DNA of 64,000 bases from Armigeres subalbatus (taxonomy: Eukaryota; Arthropoda; Insecta; Diptera; Culicidae), in assembly GCF_024139115.2 (NCBI RefSeq), contig NC_085140.1, positions 234,238,371 to 234,302,370 of the forward strand, read 5' to 3'. Of the stretch, positions 44,991 through 56,232 are shown piece after piece. The first letter of the stretch is position 1. Each line of letters starts with the position of its first letter. The translations under genes were made by a program, and so were the position numbers. The notes under the pieces are model-generated. The model saw only the letters and a program-made list of their open reading frames with translations, did no database searches and was not told the origin of the DNA.

Positions 44991-47694
44991 GTAAGATTAG
45001 GGAGTGAGTACTAGTAATGGAAACCTTAACGACTGAAATTTACTTCAGTCGCTCTGGAAGGACGAACCTCTTGACGAATTGTAGTCCTGCTGCACCAGAT
45101 GACAAACAACAGGTATCAGCAACGTGTTTCGTACATAAACTCGCCAAAGCATTATTTTTTACTACTAAAGCAAATATTTTAAAATGATGTAGCTAGTAAG
45201 TCTATTATGGCCACTCGGGACCATAATACGCAACGTCCTATTTGTTCATATGTGTAATATGGTCCCTCCATTTGATTTACATGTTCCATTTCCACATTTT
45301 CCTTGTGCCTGTTATGACCCTCACCCCCCCCCCCCTTATGTGGACCCTTTACCTTTTTACATTTACAATTTAGTTAATTTAATTAAATTCCTATTTCCCA
45401 GTCCATAAGAATAGTTTAGAACTGCTGTTCTGAAGCCAGGAAATCGTCGATTCCAACGTTTAATTTGGGGTTTTCTTCAGGGGGTCCATTATACGCACTC
45501 ACTTACTAGGCACGTAAACTGAACAACCCAGTTAAAATCATTTCACTTGTCTAAAGTTTAATATGCGCAACTTTCTATACAAATGAGTTGAACAAAGTAC
45601 ATGCCCAGTCAAAACTTAGCATAAGTTCAAGCCCATTCAAACTCATCTACAAAATACCAATTTTTGCCTTTTCAAACAAACTATTTCCCACACAAGCTCC
45701 CCGGTGTCGCCGTGTTCTCCGTTTGGTGATTCATTACAAGATAATTCAAATTAATTTTACTACTTTATTTGCCATTCTCTAACGATAATGCACCGTGCGC
45801 CACCAGGAGCGCACCTTCAGCGGCACCAGCTCCAGCCGCTTCACATAAACGAAACCGAAAGGCACCACCACGAGGCATGCCCGAAGTGACCCAATATAAT
45901 TATCGTGCATTAAACTTTCTACTTTGACGATGGAAATTGAAAATGCACATGTCTCATGAGAAAATGAACGGATCCCGCAGCCACAGCCACCAGTCGATCG
46001 TCGTCACCAAAGCACCGCAGCGCCATCGCACCACCTGGCGGGGAAACGAAAGCGAAATCCCGCATGGCCAATGAAAGAGAAAATGTGACAAGATGCATAT
46101 AACCGTTGGTTGTGGTTCAATAAACTACACATTGGTATAGTCTCCCACAAGTCCCCGTTCCCACATGGCGCGTCAGCTCCACCGAAACGAAAGACAAACT
46201 TTTTTTTATCAATCCGTGAAAATCTACCCGGACTCCGATATCACTGTCTTTGCCTAACCATATGTTGATTGTAGCCAAACGTTAATGCCTTCTGCAGTTT
46301 TCAATTTATCCTGGCTCATGAATTTTCCACCACATCATCATCGCAGCCGTGCATCGACGGCACCACCTTCGCCGGTCTGCGCAACTTGTAGACTCCGTGT
46401 AGCTTCTAGCGACATCCCGGTAAATGAAATCAGTATCCAACCAGCGGTGGAAAGGAATTGCGAATGCGCATTGTAAACTGTCTGTGGCAGATTGTGCCCG
46501 AATAGAATTAGGAAGTAAGTTGCTAACTAGGTTTGTTCGCAGCGTTAAGTTTATGATTTATTTGACGTAGTTAAGCAATGTTATGAACTTGGTTAGTAGT
46601 GTTTGCTATCAAACGTGAAACTAAGACACGGTTATATCGCTTCTTTTTAAAAGTGGTAACGAGAAGTTTCTGACTTGCCGTTCTATAAAAAAACATTTGG
46701 AAGTCTTGCTGCGAGTTAAGCCTTCCCGATGATGAACTGACATCCCTCCTAGGAAGTCAACGATTAATTGAAGCATGATGTTTCGAGATTCGAAGAATTG
46801 AAAGAAATTCATTTCGCTTAATACTGTGCTGACAATCCATGAAGGAAAATTCCGGATTTTCTATATTTCGACCCTTTTATCCAATATCTCTACAGTATCT
46901 TTGGAAATACTCTTCGGAGCATGGTGATTCTACAGGGGTTAGACGGAAAGGTTGAGATAGGCAAAATTGACCATGAGCATAAGCATTATGACCGCACAAT
47001 TCGTAGTTGCTACTCCATGATTGATTAGAACTTGCGAATTTGTACAAAGAACACAATAAATGGGGCTTGGGACTAGCTACCCACTCTCAATAAACACGTT
47101 TCGGGAGTCTAAATATCTGAAGTCAATAACGGTGCCGGCCACGTCCTTACGGTCATATTGGAAGGGAAGGATTGTTAGTCCGACTATCGCTGCTACTAGA
47201 GACCGAGTATACCTCTGCATTTCCACGATTGTCTTGGGATAGGATATCATTTTAGTTACAAAGGATAATTTATCTGGATTCACTTCGGTAAGTGATGGTA
47301 AGTGATGGGATGGGAAATTACACTAATTCGCTGTCTCGCCACGAGAAAAATGTTAAACCATGCACGCCCAGTGGCATATGAAAACGGAGGAGAAACGTTT
47401 TGGACGACCGAACGGACGCGCAGTACTCTGTAGTTACTTGCCCGATAGCTACTGCACACAATTGAATATCGCACTTGTCTCGACCGGAGCAAAGCACAAT
47501 ACATGCGCATGAGCCACCGAACACGAAATAGATATTTTAATATTTTCCTGACGACTGAAACACGCACTGCACTTACTTGCTCGATGGCTACTGCAAATTC
47601 GCTTACTGGAAAAACACGACTGGACAAGGAACAAACTTTCACTTTCTGATTTATTTACTCACCCACATGTCACTTTGGAACGCTTGTGACATGT
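44991..47694. other. No gene recognised; one G+C-richer block
   Basis: Positions 45790-46200 are richer in G+C and in CCACC/CAGC words than the flanks, without a coding frame. They could be regulatory or an untranslated exon. A C-run lies near 45325. Minus-strand frame 47280-47642 has no known motifs. Confidence 0.35.
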
Positions 47695-48260
47695 GACAAT
47701 GATGTTTCCCGTGAAATGAAAAGACATATTGCTGCTGCGGATAGGGCCTTCTATGGATTACGTAACCAGCTTAGATCCCGCAACATACAGACGGAAACAA
47801 ACTTTGCACTATACAAAACTCTGATTCTACCAGTGACCCTTTATTGATAAGAAGCAAAGACGTTAAGAGGCGGACCGGAGAGCTTTCGGGGTTTTCGAGT
47901 GTAAAGTGCTGCGTGCAATACTCGGAGGGAAACTAGAAAATGGTGTGGGGAGCAGACGCATGAATCATGAACTATATCAAGTATACAAAGCAAATATTGT
48001 GAATCGTATAAAATACGGCAGACTTCAGTGGGCTAGTCACTTAAAGCGAATGTCGGAAGAAAGAATAGCGAAAACAATATTCAACAGAGAACTGGATAGA
48101 GGCCGGCGACTTCATAGAAGGCCGCGAACGTGCTTACTGCACGCGGAGGAATCGGACCTGGGGACCCGACACGTTTGGGGAAACTGGAGGAACATCGCCC
48201 AAGACCGACGATTATGGAGCTCTACAATACGCCAGGCATCTACAATACGCCAGGCCAACC
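47695..48260 (+). mobile_element. RTE-type 3' fragment
   Basis: The sequence matches the RTE copy at 63815-64000 at its start (GTTTCCCGTGAAATGAAAAG, then a stretch encoding YGLRNQL) and continues into C-terminal RTE motifs: KVLRAILGG-like, GRLQWASHLKRM and RPRT-like. A stop at 47847 and frame shifts show decay. It ends near 48260 with a duplicated CTACAATACGCCAGGC (48219 and 48238). Confidence 0.7.
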
Positions 48261-49703
48261 AGGTTTCCAGGTAGGTATACCAATCGTATGTCAAAGTTGC
48301 GTAACAAGCTTTGAAGGTTTAATACCGTTTGCTTTGACATACCTATGCGAGAATGGGTTTTCAACACACCAGACGAAGACCAAAGAAAGAAACAGATTGG
48401 AAATTGAAACCGATTCGATATAAACTTTATCAGAAACGCAACCTTGTAAGCTGGTATGACAATTGACAAATACAAGTTCAAAAGGTACTCTGAAAGAATT
48501 ACTGCTGAAAAATTTAATATTGGAACGAAAGAAGATATTGGAACAAATATACTTAAAAATGTATGTTTGTTCTTGATTTCAGCATAACATATTCAGTTGA
48601 ACATTGCATCGGCTTTCCAGAAACTAAAAACTGTCTAGTTCTGATCCCCAGGGTTGTAAATATTCGGCAAAGAAATTCACCACAGAAAAATGTACACATT
48701 CACCCAGCAGATGACACAAATTCACCACGCGTTTAAATGGGCCACTCACATTCATGTTACCACATCAAAATGAGCAGCCTATTAGGGTGAGTTGTGTGAG
48801 GATGAACAATTAACAAATTGAAAGTTGGTGCCGGCAATGATTTCTTGGCACTACAGTCCCACTCATGACGGCGGCGATGAGATTGACCGTAGAATATACT
48901 GAGATCCATGTTTTTAACTACATTGACTTCTACATATTTCAACCCTGCTGATGCCTATCTATCTTATATATTATATATATCATAAATATAATAGCCTTGT
49001 TTGTCTATCCGGTGACTAGCCAACCAGACGCAGCACGCGGGGAAATTCTCACCTTTGACAATCAGACACAGCATTTGATGAAAAAATCACAGACAACAGT
49101 CGTTGAAAATTTTTATTTTTTTAATGAGAAAAAAATCTAAACACTTGCCGCGGGCGCTACTGCGTCCACAAATAAACTAGTAGATATATAAAACTCAATG
49201 TTTGTATGTTTGTATGTATGTTCCACCATAACTTCTGAGTCCATTGACTGATTTCAACCAAATTTGGAACAGGTATTGTAATGTATTAGGGATGATATAA
49301 ATGGGGAAGGCTGTGGAGGGACTGGTATTGTTCAGTTATCAAGCACCTCACTGTAACTTCTGATCTTCCCTGAGCCGATTAAATAAGGCCTCTTTGGACG
49401 TTTTACCTTCCTTAGAAATAGACGTTTGTCCGGAATAAGGCAATTATGGGGTTGATCCCTTCTTCAAAATCAGTCAATGTTTTCAAATGAAATCTGTCTT
49501 CTTTTAATCAAATGATGAAGTATCCATCTTGATAACCATACGACTCCACTATTTTATTGTACCTTTGACAGATACGTATTTCGGATTTGGATTAGATTTA
49601 AATTGGATTTGGATTTGGATTGGACTAAGATTAGATTTGGTTTAAATTTGGAATGAATTTGAATTGGATTTGTAACCATCGGTTACAAATCCTACTTGTA
49701 GCT
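48261..49703. other. No gene recognised
   Basis: A+T-rich DNA. Positions 48950-49330 carry ATATAT and GTATGTTTGTATGTATG runs typical of the edges of mosquito repeats. Positions 49570-49680 are a GGATTTGGATT-type degenerate repeat. No coding support. Confidence 0.45.
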
Positions 49704-49713
49704 TCACCACAAG

Positions 49714-49781
49714 TTTTTTTTTTTTTTTTTTTTTTGTCTTTATTTAGGAGACTTTCAGCCCGAGGCTGGCTCATCTCCGGC
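49714..49781 (-). mobile_element. Tiny hairpin retroposon, copy C
   Basis: 68-bp insertion. On the minus strand: GGAGAT, AGCC-TCG-GGCT hairpin, GTCTCC, TAAATAAAGAC and about 22 A. The direct repeat TCACCACAAG flanks it (49704-49713 and 49782-49791; it may extend into adjoining T). Same design as copies A and B. Confidence 0.85.
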
Positions 49782-49791
49782 TCACCACAAG

Positions 49792-51923
49792 TTCTATTTT
49801 GCCGAATTCATTATCCCAATTTCGACCCAATACATCCTTTTGGAAAGTCATTCGACTATAAGCAGCACCTCATCAATGACATGGGTGGTGTGATAGAGCG
49901 TATAAATGTCAATACTGTTTATTGTGAGTGGCCACGCATAATCGAGCAGTTTGAGCAACGCACATAGGAGTACGTAGTATAAAAGCGTGGCCAAAACTAT
50001 GTCAATCATTTTTTCGTCTGTAAATGCATTGATTATAAACATCAAAGTGTATTTTTTGTTTTTATGCTCTTGGCAATCATCTAGCAGAGAAGTATTACCA
50101 TTGGCGGAGTCCGTTATTGCTTTTTGATAGAGTGCCACTTGGCGCAAGAACGCTGCCTTTGTGAACTACAGCGTGGTTGCGACGAGTGGTGTCCACCTCT
50201 GGTTCCTCCAGTGAGTATGCTCTTTCTTATGTTATCTTAATTATTTGATTGTTACTTACTATATTTATCGAAAAGGTGTACTATGTTTATTTACTTTGAC
50301 TATATAAATTTGTCTTCGGATAATATTTATGTTCCTGGATAAAGTGTTGTAACATCAAAAGGAGCAGATCCAATAAATACGGAATGCAAATCAATTGCTT
50401 TATTTCTTAATAACCTTTTACATCCCAAAAATGCGTATGCTTCTTATGGATCTAAATCTCAACTCTTCTTTGGAAGCGAAACACAATTTATGTGATATTT
50501 ATCGCTCAAAACCATGATTTCTTAATTTTTTTGTCTAACTATTTATGCAAATATCACTATTTTGTAATAAAAATGATTCACGATTGCGTGAGGATGCGTG
50601 AAATGTTTTTCATGTAGCTTATTAAGGAAACTCCAATCTTTCCAACGCTGACAATTTTGTTGCTTGGACGGGTTTGGAACCCAATCAAAAGTTTTATTTT
50701 GTAAAACATATTATTGTAAAAAAGGTAGAAAAAAGCTAGCAATTATAATCATGGTTATGGATCACCTGTAAATGTTTTCAGATTGAATCATGCTTAAAAA
50801 CTTTTTACATACCCTCATTATTGATACCTATATTGACTTTCATCTTAAAAATCATTTAAAACCAAGAAAAACAGGATTACACGTGAACATTTTTTCATGC
50901 ACACTTGCGATAAAACTACCATCAAAATTATGGCGAAGTTTTGACAGCCAGTATTGCTTACAAGTTGACAATATTGGTTCAAAAGTCCCATGGCCAATTA
51001 GTATTACTATTTGAGAGTACAAAAATGAAAAATAATTTGGAAATTTCTAAAAAAATTGTTTTTGACTTTTGGCCAGGGTTTGGGCTGAAATACTCCTCAG
51101 TGCAACGGAGCAAAACATTATCCCGCTCCTTTTTAATGACATGCAGATGAAGCGCGGGTGAAATCATGCAACAGGGTGCGGAATAATAGATATAACATAA
51201 AAATTGAACAATGTAATAAAGAAAAGTATAAAAGATGGGATGTCGAATGTGAATGTTCTCTTTTTGCTGTGGATTCTTGTACGTAATAGTAGTGCGCGCG
51301 TGTGTAAATGTTATTACATTTTGAGGTTAGTTTATTAGTACCTCGTTTTAGTGGAAGTGTTATTAATTGTTTATTGTTTCTCTAGATTGTTATTTGTTTA
51401 GTACAAACATGCAAGGTAGTACGGTTTAAATCACCATAGTCTAAAACGGTGATTATTACTACGGTTCGTTATTGTTAAAGTTAATAATTACTTAAAACTA
51501 ATGTTAGTAAATTATTGTAGAAAACGAATTAAAACCCAAGAAAAAGGAAGTGAACAAATAAAACAATCCAACAAATACCAACAAGAAAAAGGTTAATGAT
51601 TAGTTCAAATGTGAAAAAGTTAGAGGCTAAGTAAGAGAACGTCACAAGGGGTCTAATGTGTTGTGGTTAGGTCCGGTGGGCCTTTTTCTTTTGTTTGTGG
51701 CCTTTCTTTGGCAGAAAAGTATCTCCGGAACTTTCGGACGCGCAGTGAACCAGACCCAGCAAAATGAAGCCTGAGTGAACGTCCAATCCAGGCCCTCGTT
51801 CGGTGTCAGCGACGACGCCAACTTTCTCCGACCATCTGCCGGCCAGAGCCGGTTCAATCCAATCGACGGTTGTCATCAACGACGCCATCTTCCATCCAAT
51901 CCTCCGGCCAAGGCCGGTGTGCC
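49792..51923. other. No gene recognised; 51640-51923 continues after the next element
   Basis: Positions 49792-51640 are A+T-rich with no convincing gene. Positions 51640-51923 are G+C-rich, with repeated CCGGCCA...GCCGGT words. They belong with 55356-55700, from which they are separated by the element at 51924-55347. The joined block may be part of an LTR-type or older transposon, but I cannot identify it. Confidence 0.4.
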
Positions 51924-51934
51924 CAAGGGCGTAG

Positions 51935-51970
51935 CCAGAGGGGGGCAGGGGGGGCCTTCGCCCCCCCCCT
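51935..51970. repeat. G-run/C-run hairpin near the element end
   Basis: GGGGGGCAGGGGGGGCC is followed after TTCG by a run of ten C. This can form a very stable hairpin or a G-quadruplex. A matching C-run lies near the other end (55314-55321). Confidence 0.75.
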
Positions 51971-52139
51971 AAATTGTGGAAAGATTGAACGGGTACTGAA
52001 ATGAATTCCCTCAAACATGTGCACTTTACGATCCAATCATATTCAGAAATAGGTGGTTGAAAATCAAAAGATTCCCAAAACTTATTAGGGCATCCAGGAT
52101 CCATAATATATGAAAGTTCAAAACAGCTGGAAACATTTC

Positions 52140-54990
52140 GGGCTCAAAAATTCTCCTTGAAATCCTTCTAGAAGCTCCCCTGGAAACTTCTGAATTCCTC
52201 CGGAAAGTTATCCACAAATTCCTCTGAAAATCGTTCGAAAATCCTTCTCATGTAATTGTAATTCCTCCTTATCTAGAAATCCCCCACTATTTTTTTTAAA
52301 GGAAGCTCACGAGGAAATTCCTTGAAGATTTCTTTTCTTCTCTCCAAGATTTACTTCTAGATATTTCTTCGGCTATTCTCTCTTCAGGAAGAATCCGGGA
52401 TTTCCTTCAGGAATGCATTTGAGAGTTCCGTCAAGAATACATACGGAATTTCTTCCCAAAATTCTATCAGAAGTTTCTTCAAAAATTTATGACGGAAATC
52501 CAAATTGATTTAGCTCCATAATTTCACTTGTAAAACTATAAGAAATTCCTTCGGAAATTCTTCTAGGAACTTCTCCGGGCATTCCTCTCGGAACTCTTCC
52601 TTTAATTCCTCCGGGATTACTTCCAGGAAATTTTCCGGGAATACCTCCAAACATTCAATAGCGAAATCATCTAGCATTTCGAAATTCTTTTCGCAATTAC
52701 TTCAGAATATCCTTCAAGAAATCCTCTAGAAATATCTTCTTGAATTTCTCCTGGAATTCGTCCAAGTGTTTCCCCAGAAATTCTTACAGGTATTTTTTCG
52801 GGAGTTTCTTCAGGTACAGGAATTCCTTCAGGATTTTCTCCGGGAGATTTTCCGCGGAAGTGTACTAGAATTCCTTCCGGACTTCACTCGAAATTTACTC
52901 GGATATCTGCCAAGAGTTCTTCCAGAAATTTCTTCGGAACAATCCGCAGGGATTTTCTTCAGCAATTCATCTGGGAATACTTTCAGGATTTCATCTGGAA
53001 ATTTCTGCATTAGTTCCTCCTGGTATTTTTCTGGGAATTCCTTCAGATATTTTTTCGGAAATTCCTTTAGGAACTTCTCTAAGAATTATTTCAGGACTTC
53101 CATGTGGGAATTCCTCCCGAAGTGCTTGTGGGAGTTCCTCCGGGAGTTCTTCCAGGAGTTTTTTCAAGAAATTCTCCGGTAATACCTCCAGGAACTTCAC
53201 AGGGAATTCCTGGACGATATTTAGCAGGAATTTTATGGGAAATGGGATTTCGGAAGTTCCTTCAGAAATATTTTTTCTCTTCCTCTAGGGTATTCCACCG
53301 GATGTTCCTCTGAAGTTCCACCAGTAGTTCCTTCGGGAATTCAATCAGGCTTTCTTCCAGGAATTCATTTAGCATTTCTTTAGGCATTTATCTACAAATT
53401 CCTCCAGAAGTTCCTCGGAGAATTTCTCTGGGAGTTCTTACGGGAATTCCTCCGGGAGGTTCTTTTCTGGAATTCTTACGGAAGTTCCTTTGGGAGTTCA
53501 TCCTAGAATTCTTACGAGAGTTCCTCCAGGATTTCCTCCGGAAATTCTTCCTGTAGTTCTTCAATAAATTCTTCCAGAAGTTCCACCGGCAGTTCCTCCG
53601 AGAATTCCTATGATAATTTCTCCGGAAATTCCCATAGAAAATCCCCCGGGAGTTCCTCCGAAAATTACTCTGGGAGTTCCTCCGGGAGTTCCTTTTCAGA
53701 GAAACACCCGGAGAAACTGCCGGTGAAACTCCCGGAGGGATTCTCGTAGAAACTGCTGGTGGATCTCCCGGAGGAACTGCCGGAGGAGCTCCCGTAAGAT
53801 CTCCCGTAAGAACTCCCGGAGGAATTTCAGGAGGAACTCCTAGAAGAATTCCTAGAGGACCTCCCGGATGAGCTCCCAGAGAAACTATCGGAAGAACTTC
53901 GGGAGGAATTTCCAGCTTAATTTCTGAAGAAAACCTAAATGATTTCCTGAAAAAAGCCTGAATAATTTCCTGGAATAGCTTCTGGTGGAACTCCCGGAGG
54001 AATTTCCGGAGAAACTCCCGGATGAATTGCTGGTGGAATTCTCGGAGGAACTCTCGAAGTAATTTTCTGGAAGAATTTCTGAAGAAACTCCCGGGAGAAT
54101 TTTCAAAGAAACCCTGGGGAAACTACCAGAACCATTCTCGGAAACAAGAGAATTCATCTTATAGACAAATCTCGTCTAGCTGAAACCTTTGTTGGGGTTT
54201 GTAGCTGGACCTCCCGGAGAATTCCCTGAGGAGCTCACAGAGAAATTCTCGGAGGAACTTCTGGTGGAAAATCTATATACATTTCTGAAGAAGCCTAAAT
54301 AAATTCCAATTCTGCCGAAATTCCCGGAAGAATTTTCAGAGGAACTGCCGATAGAACTACCGGAATAATTCTCTAAGGAAATCCTAAAGAAATTCTTGGT
54401 GGAAATGCCGGTGGAACTCCTGGAAGAATTCCAGGAGGAATTTTCGGAGAAACTCCTAGAGGATCTCCCAGTGGAAATCTTGAAGTTTCCACCGGAATTC
54501 TTTCAGGATTTCATTGCGAATTAATCTAGGAATTCGAAAATTCCATTGTTGATTTCATTTTCGGTATAATTTCTGTATAAATTTCCGGTGGAATTCCTGG
54601 AGAAATTCTTTGAAATTTTCACAAGAAATTATTCGAAACAATACACAGACAATTTTATGGAATTTACACAAGAAATTCGAAGATTTTTCGTGAAATTCTT
54701 AGGAATGTTTACTGGCGGAATTTCCACGGAATATTCTTATTCTTAAAAATTATAGGAAACAGCACGAAATTATTTGAATTATTGCAGGGAATTCTGCAGA
54801 ACTTATGAAGAAGTTCGTGAAAATTTTCTTGGAGTAAATAATGGTGGAATTTTCGGATGAGTTCCCGGCAAAATTTATGGTGGAATTCCTGAAGACACTG
54901 CCGAAGAAGTTGCTGAAGGCATTTAAAAAGAATCCCTGATAGAATTTCGGATAGAATGCCAGGAGCAATTGTCGAAGGAATTCCTGAAGA
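52140..54990. repeat. Degenerate 12-18 bp repeats in two inverted halves
   Basis: Left half (to about 53695): TTCCTCCGGGAGTTCC and GGAATTCCTTC-type words. Right half (from about 53705): the complementary style, GGAACTCCCGGAGGAACT. The switch is sharp at about 53700. Frames such as 52766-53182 are artefacts of the repeat. Diverged ends lose the CCGG core and become GAAATTCC-like, as at 1500-1800 and 39360-39780. Confidence 0.8.
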
Positions 54991-55355
54991 AAGCTTGCAT
55001 ATTGATTTTTCTGCCTATTTCATAATAAATATTATTTCAGAGAGGATTTGTTTGGAAATTCAGATGTATGGTTCTAGTTTTGGTAAACTTATGGAAGAAT
55101 GCAGGATTTTTATAATAATTGTTATAGCCGATTTTATTTCTGAATACTAAGTGCGTTAATATTTTTCTCACTTTATTTAAAAATATCTGATGAGCAATAA
55201 ATCACGCATTTTCAAATCCATTATTGTTTTAATCATTATTGTTTCGATTTGGTTTCATGTGTTAATATTCATGTGTTTTTATAAAACTACGATTTAGAAG
55301 ACCAAAAAAGATGACCCCCCCTTCACGAAATCCTGGCTACGCCCATGGGTGTGCC

Positions 55356-55699
55356 CAAGACGCAAGGACGAACCACAACGCGATCCGATGAACGGCCTGA
55401 TCAACCGCTCGTCGACCTCCGTGGCTACCATCCGGCCAACCAGACCACCAAACAGCAGCTAAACTACAAGTAACCCCCCCCCCCCCTCTAATGTGACGAT
55501 GTGACCAAATAAACCGGTATTGTTAATTTGAATATTAGCCTCGTATGTTCAGTCAGAGGAAACCCCGGTTAATGATATTTCCACTAGTTCCACTTTTGTT
55601 CGTTCTTCCCGGGTTCGAAAGGAACCGTCGAGCCTCGACGTCTTTGTGATTCGCAAGTGAATTATAGACTTTGCATTTCCAACCCCCCTTTCTAGGTAC
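55356..55699. other. Continuation of the unidentified 51640-51923 block
   Basis: This sequence resumes after the target duplication. It contains AATAAA at 55508 and a C-run at 55474. It ends at the RTE fragment at 55700. No coding frame recognised. Confidence 0.4.
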
Positions 55700-56232
55700 A
55701 GGAAATCGTACGTACTTTGGATTCCGTAAAACACTCCGATCGAATAGAGTTCGCCGCCGTACCAACTTACTATCTACAAAACGCTTATTAGATCGGTAGT
55801 TCTCTACGGACATGAGACCTGGACGATGCTAGTGGAGGACCAACGCGCACTTGGAGTTTTCGAAAGGAAAGTGCTGCGTACCATCTATGGTGGGGTGCAG
55901 ACGGCGGACAGTACGTGGAAGAGGCGAATGAACCACAAATTGCATCAGCTGTTGAGAGAACCATCCATATTTCACACCGCGAAAATCGGAGGACTGCGGT
56001 GAGCCGGGCACGTAGACAGAATGTCGGACAGTAATGCGGTGAAAAGGGTTTTCGACAACGATCTGACGGGAACGGCGAGGTGCACAGGTGGATAGATCAA
56101 GTGGTAGATGATTTGCTGACCCTCCGCCGACTGCGAGGTTGGCGACGTGCAGCCATAGACCGAGCTGAATGGAGAAGAATTTTTTGCACTGCACAGGCCA
56201 CTCCGGCCTTAGTCTGATAATAAATAAATGAT
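55700..56232 (+). mobile_element. RTE-type 3' fragment
   Basis: Same family as 21843-23030. It starts within the RT thumb (a stretch encoding NR-YFG-RKTLRSNRV), followed by GHETWTMLVEDQRALGVFERKVL and the C-terminal RW(I)DQVVDDLLTLRRLRGWRR-type motif. Several frameshifts are present. It ends with GATAATAAATAAATGATAA at about 56215-56232. Confidence 0.78.

Larger units (their letters stand above)
51924..55347. mobile_element. 3.4-kb TIR element made of degenerate repeats
   Basis: The ends CAAGGGCGTAGCCAG (51924) and CTGGCTACGCCCATG (ending 55347) are complements with one mismatch. The 8-bp direct repeat GGTGTGCC flanks it (51916-51923 and 55348-55355). Length of duplication and CA start suggest hAT; a Mutator-like origin is possible because the match could extend by two bases. 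No transposase is visible. The interior is repeat (52140-54990). Confidence 0.8.

Noticed and set aside
51667..52104. 145-codon minus-strand frame with P-rich stretch
   Set aside because: It crosses the boundary of the transposon at 51924 and includes its G-run, so it cannot be one old gene.
52766..53313. Open frames across the 52-54 kb repeats
   Set aside because: Frames stay open because the repeat lacks stop words; the predicted residues are themselves repetitive and fit no family.
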